Assembly (NCBI GenBank): GCA_031422915.1
Contig: JANPEK010000084.1
Coordinates: 1-9,085 of the forward strand
DNA from: JANMEX01 sp031422915
GTDB taxonomy: Bacteria > Pseudomonadota > Alphaproteobacteria > Rhizobiales > Rhizobiaceae
Direction of reading: 5' to 3'
DNA length: 9,085 bases
Part shown: positions 1 to 5,186 of the stretch, one piece after another
Position numbering within the stretch: the first letter of the stretch is position 1
Layout of the letters: each line of letters starts with the position of its first letter
Notes under the pieces: model-generated
Told to the model about the DNA's origin: nothing
The model's database searches: none
What the model saw: only the letters and a program-made list of their open reading frames with translations
Made by a program: the position numbers and the translations under genes

Positions 1-555
1 GCGGACCTGATCGTCGAAGCCGTCAGCGGAGGCACTGCTGACCGGGCGCAGACGAGTGTGACGTTCACACTCGCGGCGGACGACGACATCGAGATTTTCG
101 AGACCACGAACGCGGCTGGGATTTCGGCGTTGAACCTGACCGGCAACGCGGTCAACCAATCGGTGACCGGCAACGCGGGTGCGAACACGCTCAACGGCGG
201 GTTGGGCAATGACACGCTGACGGGTCTCGGAGGGTCGGACAACTTCCTGTTCAACACTGCGCTGAACGCCACGACCAACCACGACACGATCATCGACTTC
301 AACGTTGCGGCCGACACGATCCAGCTGGAGAACGCTATCTTCACGTTGCTGGCTGCGACCGGTGCCCTTGCGGCCAACCTGTTTGAGGGCGTGTCAATTG
401 CCGGGCAGTCTGGTTTGGAAGTTATCATCTACGACCGCGCCAACGGCGATCTTTACTACGACACAAACGGTGCCGGGACCGCAGGCGGGCTGGTCCTGTT
501 TGCCGATGTGGCCAACAACACGGTGCTGACGAGCGCGGATTTCTTCGTGGTGTGA
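1..555 (+). CDS. RTX-family secreted protein, C-terminal end only (gene A)
   Basis: The reading frame is open from base 1 and stops with TGA at 553-555, so the start lies before the window and the payload domain is unknown. The visible 184 residues begin inside an RTX-associated module ('DLIVEAV', 'TFTLAADDDIEIFETTNA', 'NLTGNA'). One short glycine/aspartate nonapeptide stretch follows ('NGGLGNDTLTGLGG'). Next come the block 'NHDTIIDFNVAADTIQLEN', an 'IYDRANGDLYYDTNG' strand and the terminus 'TSADFFVV'. An acidic residue followed by a hydrophobic tail at the extreme C-terminus is the usual type I secretion signal of serralysin-like proteins, so export through an ABC/MFP/TolC channel is inferred. 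The stretch aligns without gaps to the last 555 bases of the M10 protease gene (3572-4126) at about 83% identity by hand count. Gene A could therefore be another protease or a protein with a different N-terminus; the window cannot say which. Confidence 0.88.
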   Translation, partial: ADLIVEAVSGGTADRAQTSVTFTLAADDDIEIFETTNAAGISALNLTGNAVNQSVTGNAGANTLNGGLGNDTLTGLGGSDNFLFNTALNATTNHDTIIDFNVAADTIQLENAIFTLLAATGALAANLFEGVSIAGQSGLEVIIYDRANGDLYYDTNGAGTAGGLVLFADVANNTVLTSADFFVV

Positions 556-578
556 CCTGCTTGTCTGATTTGTGGATT

Positions 579-610
579 CGAGGCACATCGACGCCTTCAA
601 ACGTGCTTCG
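579..610 (+). other. Conserved intergenic hairpin before truncated sulfotransferase
   Basis: CGAGGCAC (579-586) can pair with GTGCTTCG (603-610) as an 8-bp RNA stem with one G-U pair and a 16-nt loop. Its last base abuts the ribosome-binding stretch GGGGA (610-614) of the start at 621. No U-tract follows, so it does not look like an intrinsic terminator. Both arms are identical in the second copy at 4151-4182. A role in mRNA processing or in tuning sulfotransferase translation is possible but inferred. Confidence 0.4.
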
Positions 611-620
611 GGGACCTTGC

Positions 621-794
621 ATGACATTTCATTTCATATCCGGCCTGCCGCGGTCGGGCTCGACGCTGATGTCGGCGATCCTGCGGCAAAACCCGCGCTT
701 TCATGCCGGCATGTCGAGCCCTGTCGCATCGTTCTTCGAGAGCATCATCGCGATGGTTTCAGCTGGCAGGAAACACCATTTGGCGCTGCACTAG
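621..794 (+). pseudogene. Truncated sulfotransferase (N-terminal 49 residues plus 8 foreign codons)
   Basis: The ATG at 621 sits 6 bases after GGGGA and opens 'MTFHFISGLPRSGSTLM', which holds the PAPS-binding loop (5'-PSB, P10-RSGST) typical of sulfotransferases. Residues 1-49 are identical to the intact sulfotransferase at 4193-5065. After base 769 the sequence changes completely, adding 'RKHHLALH' and a TAG at 792-794. The encoded 57 residues lack the second PAPS-binding segment and most of the acceptor site, against 290 residues in the intact copy, so catalysis is not expected. All eight nucleotide differences within the 49 shared codons are synonymous. The copy therefore probably diverged as a working gene and was broken recently. 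No further piece of the gene is recognisable between 795 and 1543. A retained micro-protein is possible but less likely than a gene remnant. Confidence 0.85.
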
Positions 795-959
795 ACGCCT
801 GACTCACCTAACGCAGCTGTTTGAGCGCCCACTTCCCGTTTCTACCCTATCGTCTTCCGGCAATTGGTGACATTCTACTGCCATGCGTGTTCCAGAGATG
901 CGATTGTGGCTGGGTTGACTGCAGGGTACTTGTTGACGGGATTTGCCAGGATCCGCTTG
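770..959. other. Unassigned junction sequence after the duplication breakpoint
   Basis: This is the DNA between the broken sulfotransferase and the start of the small secreted protein. It does not resemble either duplicated segment. I see no convincing terminator, IS end or inverted repeat in it. A frame upstream of 960 is open back to a GTG at 864, but it has no good ribosome-binding site. The stretch could be a deletion scar or the edge of an insertion together with the promoter region of the next gene. TTGACT at 915-920 is a possible -35, but no good -10 is placed to match. Confidence 0.4.
948..951 (+). promoter_or_regulatory. Ribosome-binding site deciding the start at 960
   Basis: AGGA lies 8 bases before the ATG at 960. 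It supports that start over the in-frame GTG at 864, and starting at 960 also places a clean signal peptide at the N-terminus. Confidence 0.5.
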
Positions 960-1370
960 ATGCGGACATCTCGGACAATTTCGTTCGTCTTAATGACTTG
1001 GATATTGGGTGCCATGACATCTGAAGCTGCAGCCGGACAGAAAATCGCCCTTTCGTGCGCCTTCGAAAATAGCCAAGGGAAATTGCGATCCGGCACCGAG
1101 GACATGTTCTGTTCGGCGCTTGAGCAATATTTGAAAGCAGACTTCGGTCTTTCATTCGCTCAAGCCGGTGCTGCGGGGCACAGGCTTGCGGTGACTGTCA
1201 GTCCTCGGTCAACGCAGGCGTTTGATATTTCGGTGCGCGCGGCACCGCTTCGCGGAGGCGGGGAATCCTCAACCTCCATGGTTCTTGTTGCACATGACAG
1301 CGGGCTAACCGCGTTTTCCGCAAAGACGCTTGTTCTGCCGATCAGAAGGCAGCTCGGGCTTGTCGATTGA
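960..1370 (+). CDS. Small exported protein of unknown function
   Basis: The encoded protein is 136 residues. Starting at the ATG at 960 gives a classic Sec signal peptide: a basic start 'MRTSRT', a hydrophobic core 'ISFVLMTWILGAM', then 'TSEAAAGQ' with a likely cut near residues 24-26. The mature part would be about 110 residues, periplasmic or extracellular. It has two cysteines ('LSCAF' and 'DMFCSAL', about 18 residues apart) that could form a disulfide. A mixed alpha/beta-looking tail follows, with 'HRLAVTVSP', 'FDISVRAAP' and 'MVLVAHDSGLTAFSAKTL'. I do not recognise the family and see no catalytic motif. The gene lies between the broken sulfotransferase and the M10 protease, with 173 bases before the protease start. 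Its AT content is visibly higher than that of the RTX genes. Unlike its neighbours it is predicted to use Sec export rather than type I secretion. It might be an assembly or regulatory partner or an unrelated passenger. Confidence 0.65.
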   Translation: MRTSRTISFVLMTWILGAMTSEAAAGQKIALSCAFENSQGKLRSGTEDMFCSALEQYLKADFGLSFAQAGAAGHRLAVTVSPRSTQAFDISVRAAPLRGGGESSTSMVLVAHDSGLTAFSAKTLVLPIRRQLGLVD

Positions 1371-1406
1371 CGGATTTCTGCAAACCGGAATTTGACTAAA
1401 ACGCGC

Positions 1407-1472
1407 GTGAATTTGCACGTTTGGCGTTCACAATGATTACCGGATTGCTTGTCACGCGGCGGTTATTGTGAA
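1407..1472 (+). promoter_or_regulatory. GTGAA-type inverted repeats upstream of the protease gene
   Basis: TTCACAAT (1427-1434) and ATTGTGAA (1465-1472) form a perfect 8-bp inverted repeat 30 bases apart. A further GTGAA at 1407-1411 faces the same TTCAC. These three half-sites lie in the 173-base gap between the small secreted protein and the metalloprotease, 71 to 137 bases before the protease ATG. That is a plausible place for an operator or activator site. The regulator is unknown, and I found no strong sigma-70 -35/-10 pair nearby. Confidence 0.3.
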
Positions 1473-1532
1473 AAGTTACCTTGGGGTAAGAAGAGGCAGA
1501 CCTGAGAACCGGGCCGCCAATTTCATCAGGCA

Positions 1533-1538
1533 GGGAGG
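1533..1538 (+). promoter_or_regulatory. Ribosome-binding site of the M10 protease
   Basis: GGGAGG sits 5 bases before the ATG at 1544 and is the strongest Shine-Dalgarno match in the window. It fixes this start. Confidence 0.7.
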
Positions 1539-1543
1539 CGATC

Positions 1544-4126
1544 ATGCCGGATACCGTATTAGCATCAACATTGACGACTGCAGTTTCACCAATTGGAACA
1601 ACAATTTTTGGCACAGCGGCCGCCCAGGTTCCGTTCAACCCGCTATTTGAAACCACCGATGCCGCTGATTCGACCGCGACGGCCTACACGATGCAGGTCG
1701 GCCAATCGGCCTACGGGACAATCGGCAGCAACACCGACAACGACTGGTTCCGGATCGATCTGGTGGCCGGCCAAACCTACGAATTCCGCCTTCTGGGCGT
1801 CGGCAATGCCCGTTTGACCGACCCGCTAATGCGCATCCGCGACAGCGCGGGCACAACTCTTATCTCCAACGACGATGCGGGTGCCGCCTCTTGGGGAGGG
1901 GTGCACGGACAGGACTCGCGGCTGGTCTTCACCGCCACGACGACGGGCACCTACTATATCGAGGCCGATGCCTTCAGCACCGAGACCGGCAGCTACCTGC
2001 TGACCGGCGTGACGCAGACCCCGGGCGGCATGGAGTTCACCATCGACGAAATCGCCTGGCAGCTGACCAACGCGGGCGAGGCCTTCTTCGGCAGCCCCGA
2101 AGCGGCGGCGTTCAACGTGGGCGTGGACGGGCAGCTGACCTTCAACGTCGCCAACCTTACGGCTGAAGGCCAGACCCTGGCCCGCGCCGCCCTGATCACC
2201 TGGGGCGACCTGACCGACATCACGTTTGTCGAAACCGCGGGCGCGGCCGAGATCAGCTTTGACGATTCCGATGCTGGCACCACCGCCTATGCCAACACGT
2301 CCATTACCGGCACCACGATCAATTCGTCGACGGTGATGATCACCACCGGCTGGCTGACCCAGTTCGGCACCACGTTCAACAGCTATTCCTATGAAACCTA
2401 CATCCACGAGATCGGCCACGCCCTGGGGCTGGCGCATGGCGGCAATTACAACGGGTCGGCCGTCTTTGGCACCGACAACTACTACCTGAACGACTCGCTG
2501 GCCTATTCGATCATGTCCTACATGCCCGCGATCAACGATGAATTCGGCGCCCCCAACACCTTTGTCAACGCCGACTTCCGGTACATGCTGACCCCGGTGC
2601 TGGCCGATTTCGTGGCCATCGACCGGCTTTACGGCAGCAGCACCAACACCCGCACCGGCGACACCACTTACGGCTACAATTCCAACACCGGCAATGCGCG
2701 GCTGGATAGCGCAGTGACCATTGGTGCCGACGTCAACTTCATGGTGCATGACAATGGCGGCACCGACACGCTGGATTTCTCGGGCTCCTCGGCGGCGCAG
2801 ACGCTGAACCTGAACGTCGACACGCTGTCCAGCGTGCTGGGCGGGGTGTTCAATCTGTCGATCTCGCGCGAGTCATTGGTCGAGAACGCCATCGGCGGCA
2901 GCGGCGTCGATACGCTTATCGGCAATGCGGCGGTCAACACACTGCGCGGCGGTGCGGGAAATGACCGGCTTATCGGCGGCGCGGGCATCGACACGCTGAA
3001 CGGCGGCGCGAACAATGACACCATCTATGTTGATGTTGCCGGCGACATCATCGTCGAGGCTGTCGGCGGCGGCTTTGACAGTGTGCTTTCGGGTGCCAGC
3101 TATACACTCGCTGCTGGCGTCGAAATCGAGCGCCTCTCAACAACCAACATAGCCGGGACCGGCCCGATCAACCTGACCGGCAACGCGTTTGCGCAGGAGA
3201 TTTACGGCAACAATGGCGCCAACACGCTGAACGGCGGCATCGACAATCTGCGTGATATGCTGACCGGTTATGGCGGCAATGACACCTATGTCATCAACTC
3301 GGCGCTCGACGTCATCGTCGAAGCGGCTGGCGGAGGAACGGGCGACCGCGCCAACGCCAGCGTTTCGTTCACGCTGGCGGCCGACGACCATATCGAGGTC
3401 TTGCAAACCACCAACGCAGGCCTTTCGGTCGCCATCAACCTGACCGGCAATGGATTTGCACAGTCGGTCTATGGCAACGCGGCAGGCAACGTCGTCAATG
3501 GCGGAATTGATGCGTTGCGCGACACGCTGATCGGCTATGGCGGCAATGACACCTATGTCATCAATTCGACAGCGGACCTGATCGTCGAAGGCGTTGGCGC
3601 AGGCACCGCCGACCGGGCGCAGACGAGTGTGACGTTCACACTTGCGGCGGACGATGATATCGAAATTTTCGAGACGACGAATGCTGCTGGCATTATCGCT
3701 TTGGGCTTGACGGGCAACGCCTTGATTCAAAGCGTGACCGGCAATGCCGGTGCGAATGTCTTGAATGGCGGGCTTGGCAATGATGCGCTAACTGGATTGG
3801 GTGGGGCGGATAACTTCCTGTTCAACACGGCGCTGAACGCCACGACCAACCACGACACGATCACCGACTTCAACGTTGCAGCCGACACCATCCAGCTTGA
3901 GAATGCGATCTTCACGCTGCTGGCTGCGACGGGGGCCCTTGCGGCGAACCTGTTTGAGAGCACATCAATTGCCGGGCAGTCTGGTTCGGAAGTGGTGATT
4001 TACAACCGTGCCAACGGTGATCTCTATTACGACACGAACGGCGCGGCAACGGCAGGCGGGCTGGTGCTGTTTGCCGATGTCGCCAACAATACGGTGCTGA
4101 CAGCGGCAGACTTTTTCGTGGTGTGA
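1544..4126 (+). CDS. M10 (serralysin-type) zinc metalloprotease with N-terminal PPC-like domain and RTX tail (gene B)
   Basis: This 860-residue protein is predicted to be a secreted protease. Residues 1-44 are a low-complexity leader with no clear Sec signal. Residues about 45-156 resemble a PPC domain ('DNDWFRIDLVAGQTYEFRL', 'GTYYIEADAF', 'GSYLLTGV'). The catalytic domain, about 165-360, has the metzincin zinc site 'HEIGHALGLAH' (H288, E289, H292, G295, H298) and the Met-turn 'SIMSYM' (M324, with Y326 as the serralysin-type tyrosine ligand). Residues about 360-450 follow the usual serralysin linker ('GDTTYGYNSNTG', 'HDNGGTDTLDFSGSS'). Calcium-binding nonapeptides start at G451 ('GGAGNDRLIGGAGIDTLNGG'), followed by modules of 88, 89 and 87 residues and the C-terminal export block ending 'TAADFFVV'. 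Classical serralysins are about 470-500 residues, so this one is enlarged by the PPC-like domain and the modules. Activity should need zinc and extracellular calcium. A sulfotransferase starts 66 bases downstream and is probably co-transcribed. Confidence 0.95.
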   Translation: MPDTVLASTLTTAVSPIGTTIFGTAAAQVPFNPLFETTDAADSTATAYTMQVGQSAYGTIGSNTDNDWFRIDLVAGQTYEFRLLGVGNARLTDPLMRIRDSAGTTLISNDDAGAASWGGVHGQDSRLVFTATTTGTYYIEADAFSTETGSYLLTGVTQTPGGMEFTIDEIAWQLTNAGEAFFGSPEAAAFNVGVDGQLTFNVANLTAEGQTLARAALITWGDLTDITFVETAGAAEISFDDSDAGTTAYANTSITGTTINSSTVMITTGWLTQFGTTFNSYSYETYIHEIGHALGLAHGGNYNGSAVFGTDNYYLNDSLAYSIMSYMPAINDEFGAPNTFVNADFRYMLTPVLADFVAIDRLYGSSTNTRTGDTTYGYNSNTGNARLDSAVTIGADVNFMVHDNGGTDTLDFSGSSAAQTLNLNVDTLSSVLGGVFNLSISRESLVENAIGGSGVDTLIGNAAVNTLRGGAGNDRLIGGAGIDTLNGGANNDTIYVDVAGDIIVEAVGGGFDSVLSGASYTLAAGVEIERLSTTNIAGTGPINLTGNAFAQEIYGNNGANTLNGGIDNLRDMLTGYGGNDTYVINSALDVIVEAAGGGTGDRANASVSFTLAADDHIEVLQTTNAGLSVAINLTGNGFAQSVYGNAAGNVVNGGIDALRDTLIGYGGNDTYVINSTADLIVEGVGAGTADRAQTSVTFTLAADDDIEIFETTNAAGIIALGLTGNALIQSVTGNAGANVLNGGLGNDALTGLGGADNFLFNTALNATTNHDTITDFNVAADTIQLENAIFTLLAATGALAANLFESTSIAGQSGSEVVIYNRANGDLYYDTNGAATAGGLVLFADVANNTVLTAADFFVV
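3014..3805 (+). repeat. Three long RTX-associated modules (88, 89, 87 residues) in the protease
   Basis: Three successive modules begin at N491 (base 3014), N579 (3278) and N668 (3545). The next equivalent position is base 3806. Each contains, in order, a 'ND.YVI.S..D.IVE' start (degenerate in the first), 'G.G..DR....SV.FTLAADD.IE', 'TTNA', 'INLTGN...Q' and 'GN...N..NGGID.LRD.L.GYGG'. They are much longer than the 9-residue RTX unit and appear to be a higher-order repeat carrying one nonapeptide-like turn each. The same 88 then 89 spacing recurs in gene C (8445, 8709, 8976), and gene A ends in the same module type. Confidence 0.8.
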
Positions 4127-4150
4127 CGCTGCTTGTCCGATTTGTGGATT

Positions 4151-4182
4151 CGAGGCACATAGACGCCTTCAAACGTGCTTCG
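4151..4182 (+). other. Conserved intergenic hairpin before the intact sulfotransferase
   Basis: CGAGGCAC (4151-4158) pairs with GTGCTTCG (4175-4182), as in the first copy. The 16-nt loop differs by one base. The stem ends on the first base of the ribosome-binding stretch GGGGA (4182-4186). There is no U-tract, so read-through from the protease gene into the sulfotransferase is expected. Confidence 0.4.
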
Positions 4183-4186
4183 GGGA
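4182..4186 (+). promoter_or_regulatory. Ribosome-binding site deciding the sulfotransferase start
   Basis: GGGGA lies 6 bases before the ATG at 4193. An in-frame GTG at 4175 would add six residues, but it falls inside the hairpin arm and has no ribosome-binding site. The equivalent six-codon extension is not in frame in copy 1, where a one-base indel and other changes lie upstream. I therefore start the gene at 4193. Confidence 0.55.
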
Positions 4187-4192
4187 CAATGC

Positions 4193-5065
4193 ATGACATT
4201 CCATTTCATATCCGGCCTACCGCGTTCGGGCTCAACACTGATGTCGGCGATCCTGCGGCAAAACCCGCGCTTTCATGCAGGCATGTCGAGCCCTGTCGCT
4301 TCGTTCTTTGAGAGCATCATCGCGATGGTTTCAGCTGGCAGCGAGATATCCTCGATGGTTGACCAGGATCAGCGCGCGCGGCTGCTGCGTGGCCTGTTCG
4401 ACAGCTATTACGCAGACGTGGACCGGCCGGTGATTTTCGACACCAACCGCGCTTGGACAGCGCAGCTTCCGGCGCTGATGTCGCTGTTTCCGCAATCAAA
4501 ACTGATCTGCTGCGTGCGCGATGTCGCTTGGGTCATGGACAGTCTGGAACGGCAGTTCCGCAACAACAAGTTCGAGAACACCAGGCTGTTCAACAGCCCG
4601 GCAGAGCGCTCAACGGTGTACACCCGCGTCGAGGCGCTGGCCAATGCCAACCGGCTGGTCGGCTTTCCCTGGCACGCGCTGCGCGAGGCATGCTTTTCCG
4701 AACATGCCACCAGCATTTTGCTGGTCGAATATGACCTTGTCGCCAGCCGTCCGCAGGAAGTGTTCCAGCTGATCTACGAGTTTCTCGGCGAAGCGCCGTT
4801 CGCGCATGATTTTGCCAATGTGCAATACGACGCGCCGGAATTTGACGCGCAACTGGGCCTCGATGGGCTGCACCGCGTGCACCCGAAGGTCGAGCCGCGC
4901 GCCCGCCAGACCATCCTGCCACCGGACCTTTTCGAGCGTTACTCAAAGCTCGCCTTCTGGCGCGACATGCCGCAAAGCAAAGTGTTTCGCATCGTCGCCA
5001 AGCCTGACGGCAGCCAGCAATCCGCCATGCCGCAGCCGACACAGAAACTTGATTTACCGTCTTGA
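4193..5065 (+). CDS. PAPS-dependent sulfotransferase family protein
   Basis: This 290-residue protein has a typical single-domain sulfotransferase length and no signal peptide, so it should be cytoplasmic. Residues 7-17, 'SGLPRSGSTLM', form the P-loop-like 5'-phosphosulfate-binding motif. 'CVRDVAWVMDSL', around R109 and S117, is the 3'-phosphate-binding segment. Further family-like stretches are 'FDTNRAWTAQLPAL', 'LLVEYDLVASRPQEVF', 'IYEFLGE' and 'FAHDF.NVQYD' near the acceptor side, ending with 'ILPPDLFERYSKLAFWRDMP'. Such enzymes move sulfate from PAPS to a hydroxyl or amine on a glycan, lipid, small molecule or tyrosine. The sequence does not reveal the acceptor. The gene starts 66 bases after the protease stop and ends 121 bases before the next RTX gene. 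A truncated paralogue follows gene A in the same way. Modification of the co-encoded exported proteins is therefore an attractive but unproven role. Confidence 0.9.
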   Translation: MTFHFISGLPRSGSTLMSAILRQNPRFHAGMSSPVASFFESIIAMVSAGSEISSMVDQDQRARLLRGLFDSYYADVDRPVIFDTNRAWTAQLPALMSLFPQSKLICCVRDVAWVMDSLERQFRNNKFENTRLFNSPAERSTVYTRVEALANANRLVGFPWHALREACFSEHATSILLVEYDLVASRPQEVFQLIYEFLGEAPFAHDFANVQYDAPEFDAQLGLDGLHRVHPKVEPRARQTILPPDLFERYSKLAFWRDMPQSKVFRIVAKPDGSQQSAMPQPTQKLDLPS

Positions 5066-5186
5066 TATCACGGCCTTGCGAGACGCTGTGGTTAAGATAG
5101 TGTAAATACCGCAAGGGAAGGCGTGCCGGGGGGCGCCGTCACTTCTTCTGATGCAACGCATGAAAAGCGCAGCAGGAGTCGGTTCC
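5066..5186 (+). other. Intergenic region before the giant RTX gene, with a weak inverted repeat
   Basis: The gap of 121 bases contains CCTTGCG (5074-5080) and its exact complement CGCAAGG (5110-5116), separated by 29 bases. No U-run follows, so a terminator is unlikely. TTGCGA (5077-5082) and TGTAAA (5101-5106), 18 bases apart, are a poor but possible promoter pair within the repeat. No other signal stands out. Confidence 0.25.
5174..5178 (+). promoter_or_regulatory. Ribosome-binding site deciding the start at 5187
   Basis: AGGAG sits 8 bases before the ATG at 5187. In-frame ATGs at 5151 and 5160 would add 12 or 9 residues but have no comparable site in front of them. The strand 'PPFVVTTSADVVDVNDG' that begins the first domain starts directly after the 5187 ATG. 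Confidence 0.6.

Larger units (their letters stand above)
1..769 (+). repeat. Direct segmental duplication, copy 1 (RTX tail + spacer + sulfotransferase head)
   Basis: This segment matches 3572-4341 in the same orientation about 3.57 kb downstream. It is cut on the left by the window edge. On the right identity ends abruptly after the shared 'tttcagctggcag'. By hand count there are about 92 differences in the 555 coding bases of the RTX tail. The remaining roughly 217 bases of spacer and sulfotransferase head carry only about 12 substitutions plus one single-base indel, just after the RTX stop. The duplication therefore includes noncoding DNA and the start of the next gene, not just a protein domain. 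Confidence 0.9.
3572..4341 (+). repeat. Direct segmental duplication, copy 2
   Basis: This is the partner of 1-769. It covers the last 555 bases of the protease gene, the intergenic spacer and the first 49 codons of the intact sulfotransferase. The right breakpoint is after base 4341, where this copy continues into normal sulfotransferase sequence and copy 1 does not. Copy 2 therefore represents the ancestral arrangement at that end. Confidence 0.9.

Noticed and set aside
864..959. N-terminal extension of the small secreted protein from a GTG at 864
   Set aside because: It has no ribosome-binding site, and it would bury the clear signal peptide that starts at the ATG at 960 behind 32 extra residues.
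770..959. Insertion sequence remnant at the broken sulfotransferase
   Set aside because: I found no terminal inverted repeats, target-site duplication or transposase-like reading frame. The break is real in the sequence but its mechanism is not visible.
1826..2749. Long open frame on the minus strand (307 codons) opposite the protease catalytic domain
   Set aside because: It is a GC-driven shadow of the protease gene. The + strand frame carries the zinc site, Met-turn and RTX repeats, while the antisense product is valine/glycine-rich with no recognisable motif.
3014..3805. CRISPR-like or satellite repeat array
   Set aside because: The recurring blocks are in-frame protein repeats with a period of about 264-267 bases and codon-level divergence. 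They are not short identical repeats with unique spacers.
5110..5150. Intrinsic terminator after the sulfotransferase (GGCG/CGCC and the CCTTGCG/CGCAAGG repeat)
   Set aside because: Stems are short or widely spaced and no T-run follows, so the call would not be supported.
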